From Ditibartonella choladocola (GTDB lineage Bacteria > Pseudomonadota > Alphaproteobacteria > Rhizobiales > Rhizobiaceae), in the NCBI RefSeq assembly GCF_002007565.1, contig NZ_CP015625.1, positions 2,843,213-2,907,212 of the forward strand: 64,000 nt of DNA. The letters are read 5' to 3'. The position numbers were made by a program, and so were the translations under genes. Positions 1-10,932 of this stretch are shown here, piece after piece. The notes beneath the pieces were generated by a model, which saw only the letters and a list, made by a program, of their open reading frames with translations, did no database searches and was not told where the DNA came from. Within the stretch, counting starts at the first letter, position 1. Every line of letters starts with the position of its first letter.

Positions 1-1011
1 GCGGCATCCTCCCGCAAATTTTCGGAAGCAATCAGTTCTTCGGCTTCCCGTGCCTGTTCTTTTGTGCAAATTGATAGAACTCGTCGATAATGCTTGATTT
101 ATCGGGAATTTTATCGAAATCGACGTGATTGATAAAATCGACAATCAGGCTTTCTTTGGCTCTGCTTCCCACGCTTGAGCGGATCAACCGGCGTCCCTCT
201 TCAACAATCGTCGCCTTATCCTTGTTTTTTCTGGTCTCTTCAAAAATAAGTTCGAGAATATAATCAAGGTTGATTTCTTGCGATTTCAACAAATCGACTT
301 CAAAGACGACGTCTTCCCATATATCGGGTATATCGTCCGGCTTTTCACCATCTCTTTCTCGACGAAGCCAATCGCGAATATCGTTGTAGGTTGACCGGTA
401 ATCTTGCAAGAGACGAATGTCAGGAACGTCAATCTCTTGCAGTTCTTTCAATTTTTCATCATCAATCTGATATTTTGCTTGTAAAGCGGCAACATCTTCA
501 GGGTTTTCAATGTCTATTTTTTTAAGTTCATGAAGACAGGTAAACTCGTCGTAATTTCGCAATATATTTTCAATGCGCAAATATTCGCCAAAGAGTTTGA
601 CAAAGTCCTTTTTGTCTTTTTCCGTATGAATTGCAGTCGGGTTGGGAAACCGGCTCACGAGTTCGTTGACAATCTCGATGTAGCCACGGTGCCGCTCGCC
701 TGTAAGCTCGTCCGTATAGCCCCTGATATAATCCTCGAAACGCCGCTCAAGAGCGATAGCTCCAATGTCGTCATGATTTTTTTGACCAAAAAGTTTCAAG
801 GCGTCGATTGTCGGCTGTTCAAGATCACGAAAGGTTATAATATTGCCGAATGTTTTGGTTGCATTATAAATGCGATTTGTGCGCGAATAGGCCTGAATAA
901 GGCCATGATAGCGAAGATTTTTATCAACAAACAAAGTATTCAATTGTGGTGCATCAAAGCCGGTCAAAAACATGCCGACAACAATCAGAAGATCAACTTC
1001 CTGTTTTTTAC
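1..1011 (-). pseudogene. hsdR: HsdR C-terminal part, frameshifted from its N-terminal part and cut by the window edge
   Basis: This is the downstream half of the type I restriction endonuclease subunit (helicase lobe 2 and the helical C-terminal domain). The open stretch begins next to the A-run at 1004-1009 and contains the conserved GFDAP and QAYSRTNR helicase motifs. It is not in frame with the upstream half: one extra A in that run would restore a continuous reading. A second break occurs at the T-run 60-63 (plus strand). The apparent protein ends at the stop at 32-34 with a basic, unfamiliar tail, whereas adding one base there gives a family-like continuation ([17 protein letters not shown]) to the window edge. 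Two independent homopolymer losses point to a decayed gene or to sequencing error. The internal ATG at 973 should not be taken as a true start. Confidence 0.75.
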
Positions 1012-2952
1012 CCTTAAAGACAGATCACGATAATAATTCTGGAAGCCTTCACTATCGACACTGAACTTGCATTTAAAATATTCGTTATAATCGTTGATCG
1101 CTGCTGTTAGAAATTCTTTATCCGACTGTTGAAGCTGTGAGGGATCAAAGCTCTCGTCGGCAATTTCGCCTTTAGCATCGGGTAGTTTTTCGCAAAGTGC
1201 ATCTTGTTCGCCATTGGCTGCAAAAGAAAAAATCGTTGCAATTTTCAAACTGTGATCGCAGTCTTTTTGCAAGGCTTTCAGGCAATTATAGTAAGCTTTG
1301 GCAGCCTCTACGCTTGAAACCGCAAACATAGCATTAAAACCTTTGCCATTTGGTACATTGCGGTGTGTTTTGATAGAAAAATTGTCGAGAATATAACGCG
1401 AAATTTCTTTAATCCGATTGGGGTGTAGCAATGCGTCGCTGGTTTCCGCAGCCGAGAGCTTTTCAATGTCCTGTTCACTTTCCACTTTGTTGAAAAGCGG
1501 GCGCACATTGTTATAATCAACCTTGAATTTTAAAACCTTTTCATCACGAATAGCATCGGTGATAACATAGCTGTGCAATAATTTGCCGAAAACGCTTTCG
1601 GTCGTTTGGGCGCCTAGAGCATTTTTTTCAAAAATTGGAGTTCCCGTAAAACCGAACTGATAAAACTGCTTGAACTTCTTGTTAATGTTCTTTTGTGCTT
1701 CCCCGAATTGCGATCGATGCGCTTCATCAAAAATGAAAACGACCTGCTTGTTATAGATTGACAAATCATCTTCACTTTTTATCAGATTGTTGAGTTTCTG
1801 AATGGTCGTAACGATGATTTTATTATCATTATTCTCGACATTATACTTCAATCCGGCCGTGTTGTTGGATCCAATAACGCTATCGCGCGAAAAACGCCGG
1901 TATTCTTTCATCGTTTGATAATCAAGGTCCTTGCGGTCGACCACAAAGAGAACCTTGTCAATAAAATCGAGCTCGGTCGCCATAAGCGCTGTTTTAAAAC
2001 TGGTCAGCGTTTTTCCCGAACCTGTTGTATGCCAGATATAACCGCCGCCTTCTGTACTGTGCCACTTTTTAGCGTTATGGGCGGATTTGAGTTTCCATAA
2101 AATACGTTCTGTTGCGGCAATCTGATAGGGGCGCATAATCAACAGCGTATTTTCCACGTCAAAAATCGAATAATTTATAAGAATATTGAGCAACGTGTTC
2201 CTTGAAAGAAATGTAGCTGTAAAATCTTTCAAATCGGATATAATTGTATTGTCCGAACGCGCCCAATTCATTGTGAAATCGAAGCTATTTTTGTCGCGTT
2301 TGGTGGTATTGGCAAAATAACGTGTGTTCGTACCGTTAGAAATGACAAATATCTGCAAAAACTTGAAAAGCGAATTATCTTTATTGAAGCTTTCTTTTGT
2401 ATAACGATGAATCTGGTTGAATGCTTCACGTATGGCAACGCCACGCTTTTTAAGTTCCACCTGAACCAATGGCAAGCCGTTGACCAGAATGGTTACATCA
2501 TAACGGTTGGCAAAGGTACCCTCTTGTTCAAACTGGTTGATAACCTGAAGCTGATTGCGAAAAATATTCTTCTTATCAATGAGATAAATATTTTTTATTT
2601 CGCCATTATCGAAAGTAAAATCATAAATATGATTGTTCTGGATTTTGCGGGTTTTATCTATAATCGTATCACTTGGGCGATCAAGATATTCGGTTAAAAA
2701 CCTCTGCCATTCACTATTGGAAAAATGGACGGAATTCAATTTTTCCAATTGCTCGCGCAAATTTACAAGTAATGCTTCGTGTGAGGTGAGCTTAGGCAAA
2801 TATTCATAGCCTTGCGATGACAGGTCTTTTATAAGCTCATTTTCAAGATCGGCTTCAGTCTGGTAGGTAGCACCTGTTTGATCTATGGTGTCGTAACGAT
2901 CAAGCACAATAAAACTATTAGTTTCGGCAATCGGTTTTGTTTCAACAGCCAT
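985..2952 (-). pseudogene. hsdR: HsdR N-terminal part (nuclease and first helicase lobe), ends at a frameshift
   Basis: This is the motor and nuclease subunit of a type I restriction-modification system, which translocates DNA using ATP and cuts unmodified DNA. The 655 readable residues contain the N-terminal PD-(D/E)xK nuclease (D152, then E166 and K168), a Walker A motif TGSGKT around 310-315, and a DEAH box at 409-412. Normal HsdR proteins are near 1000 residues. Here the frame shifts at the A6 run (plus-strand T-run 1004-1009) and stops at 985. It follows hsdS by about 24 bases and is the last gene of hsdM-hsdS-hsdR. If the shift is real, restriction is probably lost while the methylase may still act; if it is a sequencing error, the system is intact up to this point. 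Confidence 0.8.
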
Positions 2953-2976
2953 TTTTCCCCGCCTTATGCAGTTAAT

Positions 2977-4115
2977 TTATAGGTTCGTCGGACTTTGTTT
3001 TATTGCATCATTTCCCGGTTTAGGAAAATTCAATAACTGGTCGCGATAATATTCATATTGTTTATTTCGCAATTCAATTTCTTTAGGTAGTCCTTCAGAA
3101 ATATAATTTGTTAAATTATCAAATCTATCAAGAATAGACACGACGCGTTTTTGCGTTTTAATATTAACTATCGGTAATAATGTTTTTTTCGCATCTGACC
3201 AATGACGTTTGTAATTTCCTTTTTTATTATAAAAATTCAGAAATGCAAAATAAACATACTTTGCTAAATCGCGTTTTGGTCTCAGAATTTTCAGTCCATC
3301 TGCACCTTGAGCGAAAGAAAAATCTACATATTTAATATATTCGGTATGATCTCCGAAAATCACATATTCATCCTCAGGTATAGCAGCATCGGCATTATCG
3401 GTGTAACCGGCAATAAAATTTTCTCCCTGGTCAACAATTGGAATATTTCCAGATAATTTATATTTTCCCCGCGGTATTTTTAGAGGAGGTGTTACCGTAG
3501 TGATAATTTCTTCAACTGTTTTCCATTCAACTTCGTCATCAGAAAAAGTAAGTAATTTATCACGATAATAGTTGTATTGTTTTTTACGTTGATTAAGCTC
3601 TGAGGTGAGCTCTGCGGTATGAGCCGTAAACGCATCCAATATCCGAACAATTTCCTTTTGAATCGATAATGGAGGTATAGGAACTGGAAATTTATCTGTA
3701 TCCTGAATTGAAATCTGTGGCATTTGCATTTTATTGCCCAGATGTTGAAAGTATGTCTCTTTCGTCTTCATATAATAATAGATATATTTTATACATATGC
3801 CTTTATCTTCTGAATGATAAGACCAAAGCTCATTTTTATGGGAAAAAGGCTTATTGTAATAATCAAACTCAATAAATCCTCGCGATTTTACAATTATGGA
3901 AGGATATATATTGATATCTTTTTCAGGTATATCATTAAAATTAACTAAAGCGTATGTTTTTCCTCCTCCAAATATTTTTAAAGGCCCATAAGATTTGTGA
4001 AGTTCCTTCATTTTTCCTGCGGTTATTGATGTACCCGTTGTCCGTTTTAACCGTTCTCCGAGTCGTATCCATTTGACCTCGGCGCCTTTGAGCAGCTTTT
4101 CTATGATTGATTGGC

Positions 4116-4119
<4 letters not shown>
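2977..4119 (-). CDS. hsdS: Type I restriction-modification specificity subunit HsdS
   Basis: HsdS recognises the bipartite DNA target for the methylase and the endonuclease. The 380-residue protein has the usual two target-recognition domains. Each is followed by a conserved helical spacer: one around residues 160-195 ending [10 protein letters not shown], and one near 335-370 ending [10 protein letters not shown]. The near-repeat of these spacers is the family hallmark. The start overlaps the hsdM stop by four bases (ATGA), indicating translational coupling. The recognition domains are visibly richer in AT than the neighbouring hsdM, as expected for fast-changing, exchanged segments. No frame damage is seen. 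The target sequence cannot be predicted from the sequence alone. Confidence 0.9.
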
Positions 4120-5660
<1,541 letters not shown>

Positions 5661-5727
5661 TTCACGACTTCCCTTAAAAACTATTTCATTTTATCTAGCG
5701 CAAAGCAAACGGGGTTAACAAGCCGGT

Positions 5728-7815
5728 TCAAATTCCACTGTCATCGCCCAATTGCTTTTCAAGTGCCTGACGGGCAAGGCCAACCATATAAGGAAGCTGA
5801 TCCAGCGACCTGAATTTGACTTCAACAGAACCGTTTCCCCAATGGTGAAGATGCGAAATATCACGGCAAAGGCCACGCGGATCATCGAGCTCGTTTATCT
5901 CGATATTGAGATTTAACGTTAATTGTTTTGATTGCGGCACAACATCAACGAAATTCGTTTCCGCTTTATAGGCGATATAGAGTTTCAAGAATTCCTCTCG
6001 CACATTGTCATCAAGATTAAGTATTTCTTTGCGGAAGGCCTCGAACAATTCTCGTGTAATGCCGCTTTGTAAAAACGCATGATCGGCAATTGTATATGAT
6101 TTCAAAACCGGTTTTTCCGGTTTGAAACGTTCAAGTGATTCTTCAGATATATCCGGTGCACGCCAGATATTGACTGCCTGATCGGCAAGGTTTTTCGCCC
6201 GCGCTATGATTGTTTTTTCTGTCCATTCCGTAAGCTTACCAAGCCCTTTATTGAGATGGAGCGGGCTTTCGGCAAATCCGCCTCGCATCGTGCGTTTGTC
6301 TTCAAATGACCGGTTGCCATATTCGGAATTATATCCTGTTAGTGTCAAATTACCGGCCGTATGCAACCATGCTTCCTGAACACGTTGCCAATCTTCCCCG
6401 AGCATTTTTTGCCAATCGTTCGGCAATGGCGTTGATTGCGGCATAATATGTTCGATTGTGTAATCATTAACAGCGACCCGCTCTTTACGACCAAAGTTTT
6501 CAAACCGGCGCAACCAGTAAGACCGACTGCGGAAATGATAAAGATCACGGTGCTGGAAATTTTCTTTAAACTCTTCATTTGTCGGAAAACGCCTATAAGA
6601 CGTCATCAAACTGAAGGCCGCTTTCACACTTTCGAGATAATCACTTTTATCAATATCACGATAAAGCGTTGCAAAGGTTTTATTCAACGAATTGGTCGGA
6701 ATCGAACAAATTGCCCTTTGGAACACATAGGCTTCCACCAGACGGACAATTTCGAGAAAATCACCTTTTTCAAGGGTGCCATTGGCATAATCTGCATAAA
6801 CCGGCAGCAAAAAAGGATATGCGACGTCAACTTTAAGTTCGCTCAAATCAAAAAAAGCTTGTGCCAGCTCTTTATCATTTTCCCCTTCAAGAGCCATTGC
6901 GCAATAATAGCGGGCAAAGCGCAACATATCATCAACAATGTTCTCGATTGTTTTAATATTGTCAGTGCGTGCAAACTGCTTGAAGCCGGCATAAACTTCA
7001 TCCAGCCGCGGAATTGAGCCGGTTTTGACTGTGAGATAATGTCGCATAAAACTGTTGAATTCTGTGTCATAGGCCTCTTGCCCGAAAAGTTTTTCCATCG
7101 GTTGCCAATAGGCACGATAAAGCCGCGTCTGTTGATCCGGCTCCAGTCCCATAAGAAAAAAATTCCGGATAAGGTCTGCCTGCGTCAATTGCAGACCTGT
7201 CGAATTCATACTTTCAAAAATGAGTTGCGGATTATCTTGCCCTCTGGCAAGGGCCACATAAACAATAAGAAGTTTTGCAATTCCCCGGCATAGAAGCTTT
7301 AATTCCTGTTCATTGAGCCTGGCAAGTTGAGTTTGGAAATCATGGTAGTTTGCCAAAATACGTTCCGACTCTGCTGCCGGCAAAGGCGTGTCATTAACAA
7401 GCGCCAACAATGTATCGCGGTCGGTTTCGGTTAAAAGAAGACGGTTATGCCGATCTCCGTCCTCATATTCATTGACAAGGTAATAATTGAATATCTTACG
7501 AGCCGAAAAACCGTCATAAGGTTCTCTTGTTCCAACGGTTTTGGCAAGTGCCAATAAAAGCAATGTCAAAGTGGTTATTCTTTGCTGACCGTCAATCACA
7601 AGTAATGGCGCATTATGAGCATCATTATTGGCGATATAGACAACTGTTCCAAGAAAATGGCCTGCATTGTCATTTGCTCTACCGGCGCGCAAAATATCAT
7701 GCCACAATTGTTCGCATTGTGTTGATGTCCACGAATATTTGCGTTGATAAATCGGAATGATAAATTGGCGGGCATCTTCCAAAAATTTGAGAAGATTAAC
7801 GTTGCCAGCATCCAT
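5728..7815 (-). CDS. DUF262/DUF1524 GmrSD-like endonuclease with C-terminal DUF5655-like domain
   Basis: This 695-residue protein has the layout of fused GmrS-GmrD type IV restriction proteins, which cut modified phage DNA. The N-terminal DUF262 part carries the IPIYQRKYSW segment (about 20-29) and the DGQQR motif (75-79), a ParB/Srx-like nucleotide-binding fold. The middle is helical. A DUF1524 HNH-type nuclease part contains EHIMPQ near residue 455 and a following N-rich NLTLTGYNSEYGN segment. The last 120 or so residues look like DUF5655. The start has a GGAGA site seven bases upstream. It lies 67 bases upstream of hsdM on the same strand, so it may be co-transcribed with the type I genes. 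The family is well known in defence islands; activity here is inferred. Confidence 0.85.
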   Translation of the reverse strand: MDAGNVNLLKFLEDARQFIIPIYQRKYSWTSTQCEQLWHDILRAGRANDNAGHFLGTVVYIANNDAHNAPLLVIDGQQRITTLTLLLLALAKTVGTREPYDGFSARKIFNYYLVNEYEDGDRHNRLLLTETDRDTLLALVNDTPLPAAESERILANYHDFQTQLARLNEQELKLLCRGIAKLLIVYVALARGQDNPQLIFESMNSTGLQLTQADLIRNFFLMGLEPDQQTRLYRAYWQPMEKLFGQEAYDTEFNSFMRHYLTVKTGSIPRLDEVYAGFKQFARTDNIKTIENIVDDMLRFARYYCAMALEGENDKELAQAFFDLSELKVDVAYPFLLPVYADYANGTLEKGDFLEIVRLVEAYVFQRAICSIPTNSLNKTFATLYRDIDKSDYLESVKAAFSLMTSYRRFPTNEEFKENFQHRDLYHFRSRSYWLRRFENFGRKERVAVNDYTIEHIMPQSTPLPNDWQKMLGEDWQRVQEAWLHTAGNLTLTGYNSEYGNRSFEDKRTMRGGFAESPLHLNKGLGKLTEWTEKTIIARAKNLADQAVNIWRAPDISEESLERFKPEKPVLKSYTIADHAFLQSGITRELFEAFRKEILNLDDNVREEFLKLYIAYKAETNFVDVVPQSKQLTLNLNIEINELDDPRGLCRDISHLHHWGNGSVEVKFRSLDQLPYMVGLARQALEKQLGDDSGI

Positions 7816-8153
7816 TTTCTGTTCTCCCCGGTAGTCTTTCCGGCTTAAACGAAATGGAACTTTTTGTCTATGTTTTAACAGTTTTGGACAAAAATTAAAT
7901 CACAGATAGCCGCATCGTCGCAAATATAAATTGCGCGTTTTCCGATAACGGATTGAACCCGTCAATGACGGCTAACCGGATGACCGGCAATGAGCCCGAT
8001 TGATAACCTTATGCTTCAGACAAACTGTTTTAATGAAAAGTGATCCGGATCAAGAGCATATTAGATAAGCCAATTTCATCCGGATCATGCACCTCTTCCG
8101 GCTATAAAAGGCTTTCCCGATTTTTGTCCTCACGGCATCACTCTATAAAACAC
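7816..8153. other. Intergenic stretch with one inverted repeat
   Basis: This 338-base spacer separates the leftward acetolactate decarboxylase gene from the GmrSD-like gene. I see no convincing coding frame. It contains a perfect nine-base inverted repeat, GATCCGGAT at 8042-8050 and its complement at 8078-8086, with a 27-base loop and no T-run. It could be a protein-binding site or a weak hairpin at the end of the upstream transcript. Confidence 0.4.
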
Positions 8154-8858
8154 TCAATTTTCAACTTTTTTGATAATTTTATCCATATCGGCAATTTTCA
8201 GATCATGGTCGAGATAGGCTCTCTTGTCTGATAGCTCGATATCCAACCCGTATTTCACCTCATATGCCAAAGTGCCTTGTTCAATTGAAAAATCAATGAC
8301 ATGCCCGCCCGATGTTTTGCTTTTATCAATGAAATGAAGATGAAAACCGGCAACCGAAATGTTCTGGAAAAATTCAGGAGTCCAGAATCCGATCAGTTCT
8401 CCTTCGACATCTTCGACATCCTCAACAATTTGATGTTCTGCAACTTCCAATGCATTCTTGAAGCGTTGCTGAAGCTCTCTCGGCCTTCTCACTTTCAAAT
8501 GGTCGAATTTGCCTTCCAATTTCAGCGCCAGAAACACATTGTCAAACTTCAGATGTCTGGATAATTCCTGATATAAAGTAGCTTTCGATATCTGTGAAAT
8601 TTCAAAACTTGCTTCAGGCTCGAAAGTCGTAATCTGGGCAAAAGGCATTTTTTCGTTATCATCCATTATGCGCAATGGCTTATTGCCCTTGGCATCAAGA
8701 AAATGACAACAATCTATGATGACTTCCCCTGTCAAACCGTCAGAACAGCCCAAGCCGAAATGGCCATGCTTTTTTATCTCCGATATGGGAAATAAACCTT
8801 CAAAAACGCCTCCCATCAGGGCATTGATTCCGGAAAATTGCGTAATTTTTTTGGTCAT
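8154..8858 (-). CDS. budA: Alpha-acetolactate decarboxylase
   Basis: The enzyme converts 2-acetolactate to acetoin in the neutral fermentation branch from pyruvate. The 234-residue protein matches the family in length. The N-terminal half has the pattern ALMGGVFEGL and HGHFGLG. The zinc ligands are visible as H173-x-H175 and H186 in HLHF...SGGH, with the same 2- and 11-residue spacing as in Bacillus AlsD. Neighbours do not include an acetolactate synthase or a butanediol dehydrogenase, so the substrate must come from elsewhere, for example leakage from branched-chain amino-acid synthesis. It sits among defence genes beside a tRNA and may have arrived with the island. The symbol follows the family; the assignment is based on motifs. 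Confidence 0.85.
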   Translation of the reverse strand: MTKKITQFSGINALMGGVFEGLFPISEIKKHGHFGLGCSDGLTGEVIIDCCHFLDAKGNKPLRIMDDNEKMPFAQITTFEPEASFEISQISKATLYQELSRHLKFDNVFLALKLEGKFDHLKVRRPRELQQRFKNALEVAEHQIVEDVEDVEGELIGFWTPEFFQNISVAGFHLHFIDKSKTSGGHVIDFSIEQGTLAYEVKYGLDIELSDKRAYLDHDLKIADMDKIIKKVEN

Positions 8859-9082
8859 TATGTGTTTTTCCTGTTTAGAACAGCAAACCCGATTTCTCGC
8901 GGCTGATTGCGTTTTTTTAAAGAGAACTGTTTTCTACATAGCAACCACATTCATAAGTTCAATAACAGGTTGTTTTGATAGTTGCAAAGATCTTGAGGAT
9001 GAGCATTGATATTCCCGACAAAGTCACATGCTTTTGGACAATAACCAATGTTATTTTTATGGTGTTACACGGCTCACAGATG

Positions 9083-9988
9083 TTACATATCAATTTTCCA
9101 AATTGGAAATGTTTTCCAATCATCAGGAAAGCCCATAGGTTTTAGATCAACATTTGATCGGCCAAGTAATTCATATAACTTGTTTTTCCATTGTGTATTA
9201 GGATCAGTTATTTTTAATAGGTAATTTATAATACATAATGTATTGTAAATGTTTTTTAAATTTTTACTATTCATTGAAATATTCAAATAATCAGGATAAT
9301 TAGGTATTGTCATGGTGACGGTAAATATTTTATTCCATAATCTACCATGATGAGCACATATATTCCTTATATAGGCGAGATGGTGAATTATAGATACAAA
9401 CACTTTTTCATCTAATTTAAAATTTTCAGCAATTAATTGCCTATCTTTCCGGAACTTCAAATTCGCAATCCATTTTGACAATTGCCCTAAAGATATTACT
9501 TCGGCAGTCATCCAGATTGGAGGCTCCGTTGGGTCACCATATTTATTTTTATAATGTTCAATAAATGTATCCTTTGATCTCTTTATTTCATTAATCAATA
9601 ATGAACAAGCTTCATCATAGTGAGTAGGCTTTGCATAAAGATTTCGGTCTAAATAACCATGCGCTCCATACGTAGTGGCTAAATAATAAGCCCATGAAGC
9701 ACGTACTGAAACTTCAATACGCTCGACAGCATCCATTATTAAAAGACGTAATTCTCTATCAAAAACATATAAATCGACAACATCCTCAAAAGAAGTTCCT
9801 TCCTTAAAAGCATGCTCATCAGGAACATCGCATTTTATCTCGAAAGGTAACCAGTATGCACGCAATCTATAATAACTTATATGTTTTAGATAATGCACGG
9901 CTCGATCATAGTCATGAATCAACATGCCACGCTTTTTTAAGAGTATTATTTGTTCATCTATACTTATTGGCGGTTTTATAAATTTCAT
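9083..9988 (-). CDS. Abi_2/AbiF-family abortive-infection HEPN protein
   Basis: This 301-residue protein belongs to the Abi_2 (AbiD/AbiF) family of phage-defence proteins with a HEPN ribonuclease fold. The N-terminal conserved YYRLRAYWLPF segment lies at about 39-49. The predicted catalytic HEPN motif R-x4-H is at R208-H213 in RNICAHH. The gene is very AT-rich compared with the housekeeping genes here, a sign of transfer. The ATG at 9988 has only a weak ribosome site. About 37 bases upstream ends a compact structured RNA with its own terminator (10025-10087). In the known AbiF systems an upstream noncoding RNA restrains the HEPN protein, so I infer a toxin-antitoxin-like unit. The cellular target RNA is unknown. 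Confidence 0.86.
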   Translation of the reverse strand: MKFIKPPISIDEQIILLKKRGMLIHDYDRAVHYLKHISYYRLRAYWLPFEIKCDVPDEHAFKEGTSFEDVVDLYVFDRELRLLIMDAVERIEVSVRASWAYYLATTYGAHGYLDRNLYAKPTHYDEACSLLINEIKRSKDTFIEHYKNKYGDPTEPPIWMTAEVISLGQLSKWIANLKFRKDRQLIAENFKLDEKVFVSIIHHLAYIRNICAHHGRLWNKIFTVTMTIPNYPDYLNISMNSKNLKNIYNTLCIINYLLKITDPNTQWKNKLYELLGRSNVDLKPMGFPDDWKTFPIWKIDM

Positions 9989-10024
9989 AAATACTGCTTA
10001 AACTATTTTTTAAGTTTATAAAAG

Positions 10025-10087
10025 CAAAAAACCCGCCTGGGTGCGCAGTTCAATGACGAATCATTGTCCGAGGCGTGGCGGGTCTTA
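10025..10087 (-). ncRNA. Candidate AbiF-associated structured RNA with terminator
   Basis: Immediately upstream of the Abi_2 gene, the minus strand can form an outer stem ACCCGCC/GGCGGGT (10077-10083 with 10031-10037) enclosing a hairpin of six base pairs, CAATGA/TCATTG, capped by a UUCG tetraloop (10051-10066). A T-run (plus-strand A's at 10025-10031) follows, so the whole element ends like an intrinsic terminator. An AT-rich TATATAT-like -10 lies at 10094-10101. The predicted RNA is about 60 nucleotides. Its position and shape fit the small RNA described upstream of AbiF genes. The alternative is a plain terminator, but there is no gene upstream on this strand for it to end except the tRNA, which has its own terminator. 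Confidence 0.6.
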
Positions 10088-10101
10088 TTAAGGATATATA
10101 T

Positions 10102-10620
10102 GGATTATTGCCTAACAAAAATCAATACGAAACTGTGGATATTTAATGTTCCTTTGTGCATAACGATGTTTTTATGAATTTTATCGCTTGACTCTTTAAT
10201 AAATAGTATTGAGCGAAATTTCATCTAAGGTTGTCATTATCATTCTATAAAATATAGATTTTTCATTGTGATAACACAAAATACATAATTCTTTTTGCGA
10301 TCACACACCTGCGCCGCTTCCAATTTCAGATATGAACTTCACGTCTGCATTGAATCAATGGAAAGGGTGATTCTGTTTGTCCGCTTTTTGTATGGCGTTC
10401 ATTCAGTATCGCAGTGGTACTTTTCCAATATGCCACCCCATACAGATGGCGTAGGCAACAGAATGATGCACAAAGAAAATTCAAAGACAACATAGACGGA
10501 GCCGCAGTCGCCTGGATAGCCATTTCTCGTATTGCTTTCTGTTTATAATCGCGACAACTGGTCAAACAAAATGGCTTATTTTAATTCATTTGGTTCCGAA
10601 TTGGTTTGGCGTGATTTTAC
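10102..10620. other. Long AT-rich intergenic stretch without a convincing gene
   Basis: This spacer lies between the Abi_2/RNA unit and the tRNA-Gly terminator. Two overlapping short frames on opposite strands (10295-10495 plus, 10326-10565 minus) show no recognisable domain, no good ribosome site and unusual cysteine- and histidine-rich composition, so I do not call them. The composition changes from strongly AT-rich (to about 10290) to average, which may mark the island edge. Confidence 0.4.
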
Positions 10621-10625
10621 ATAAA

Positions 10626-10646
10626 CAAAAAGCGCCTTACGGCGCT
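10626..10646 (-). terminator. Intrinsic terminator after tRNA-Gly
   Basis: On the minus strand a six-base-pair GC-rich stem, AGCGCC-GTAA-GGCGCT (10631-10646), with a four-base loop is followed by a T-run (plus-strand A's at 10626-10630 and beyond). It lies 30 bases past the 3' end of the tRNA-Gly gene and fits as its terminator. Confidence 0.75.
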
Positions 10647-10676
10647 TGTCTAATTCTTGATTCTCTCAAGATTTAT

Positions 10677-10751
10677 TGGAGCGGGCGATGGGATTCGAAC
10701 CCACGACCCCAACCTTGGCAAGGTTGTGCTCTACCCCTGAGCTACACCCGC
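10677..10751 (-). tRNA. tRNA-Gly (anticodon GCC)
   Basis: The minus strand gives a complete 75-base cloverleaf including encoded CCA. It has an acceptor stem GCGGGTG/CGCCCGC, a D-arm GCTC-AGGGGTA-GAGC, an anticodon stem CAACC/GGTTG with loop TTGCCAA (anticodon GCC), and a T-arm GTGGG-TTCGAAT-CCCAT. Its 3' end faces left, towards the defence genes, which is the usual orientation for elements integrated at a tRNA 3' end. Confidence 0.97.
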
Positions 10752-10932
10752 TCACAAACCGGAAGCGCTTCGCTTCGGTCGTGCCTATATGACCCAACCT
10801 TGCGACGATTGCAACATAAAAAATAAAATTCTTTCAATATTCGTTTTTCATGCTTTAAAAATCGTTGAAAATATTGATTTCCGGCCATGGCTCCAATAAA
10901 GCTTTTAAGAGGTTTTAGAGGGAGAAGTGATT

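Noticed and set aside
6258..6270. A short match (ATGGAGCGGGC) to the tRNA-Gly 3' end, considered as an attachment-site remnant
   Set aside because: Only about ten bases match, inside the GmrSD-like coding region; no further similarity on either side.
10295..10565. Two overlapping short frames on opposite strands near the tRNA-Gly
   Set aside because: No recognisable domain, poor ribosome sites and odd composition; both probably come from base content.
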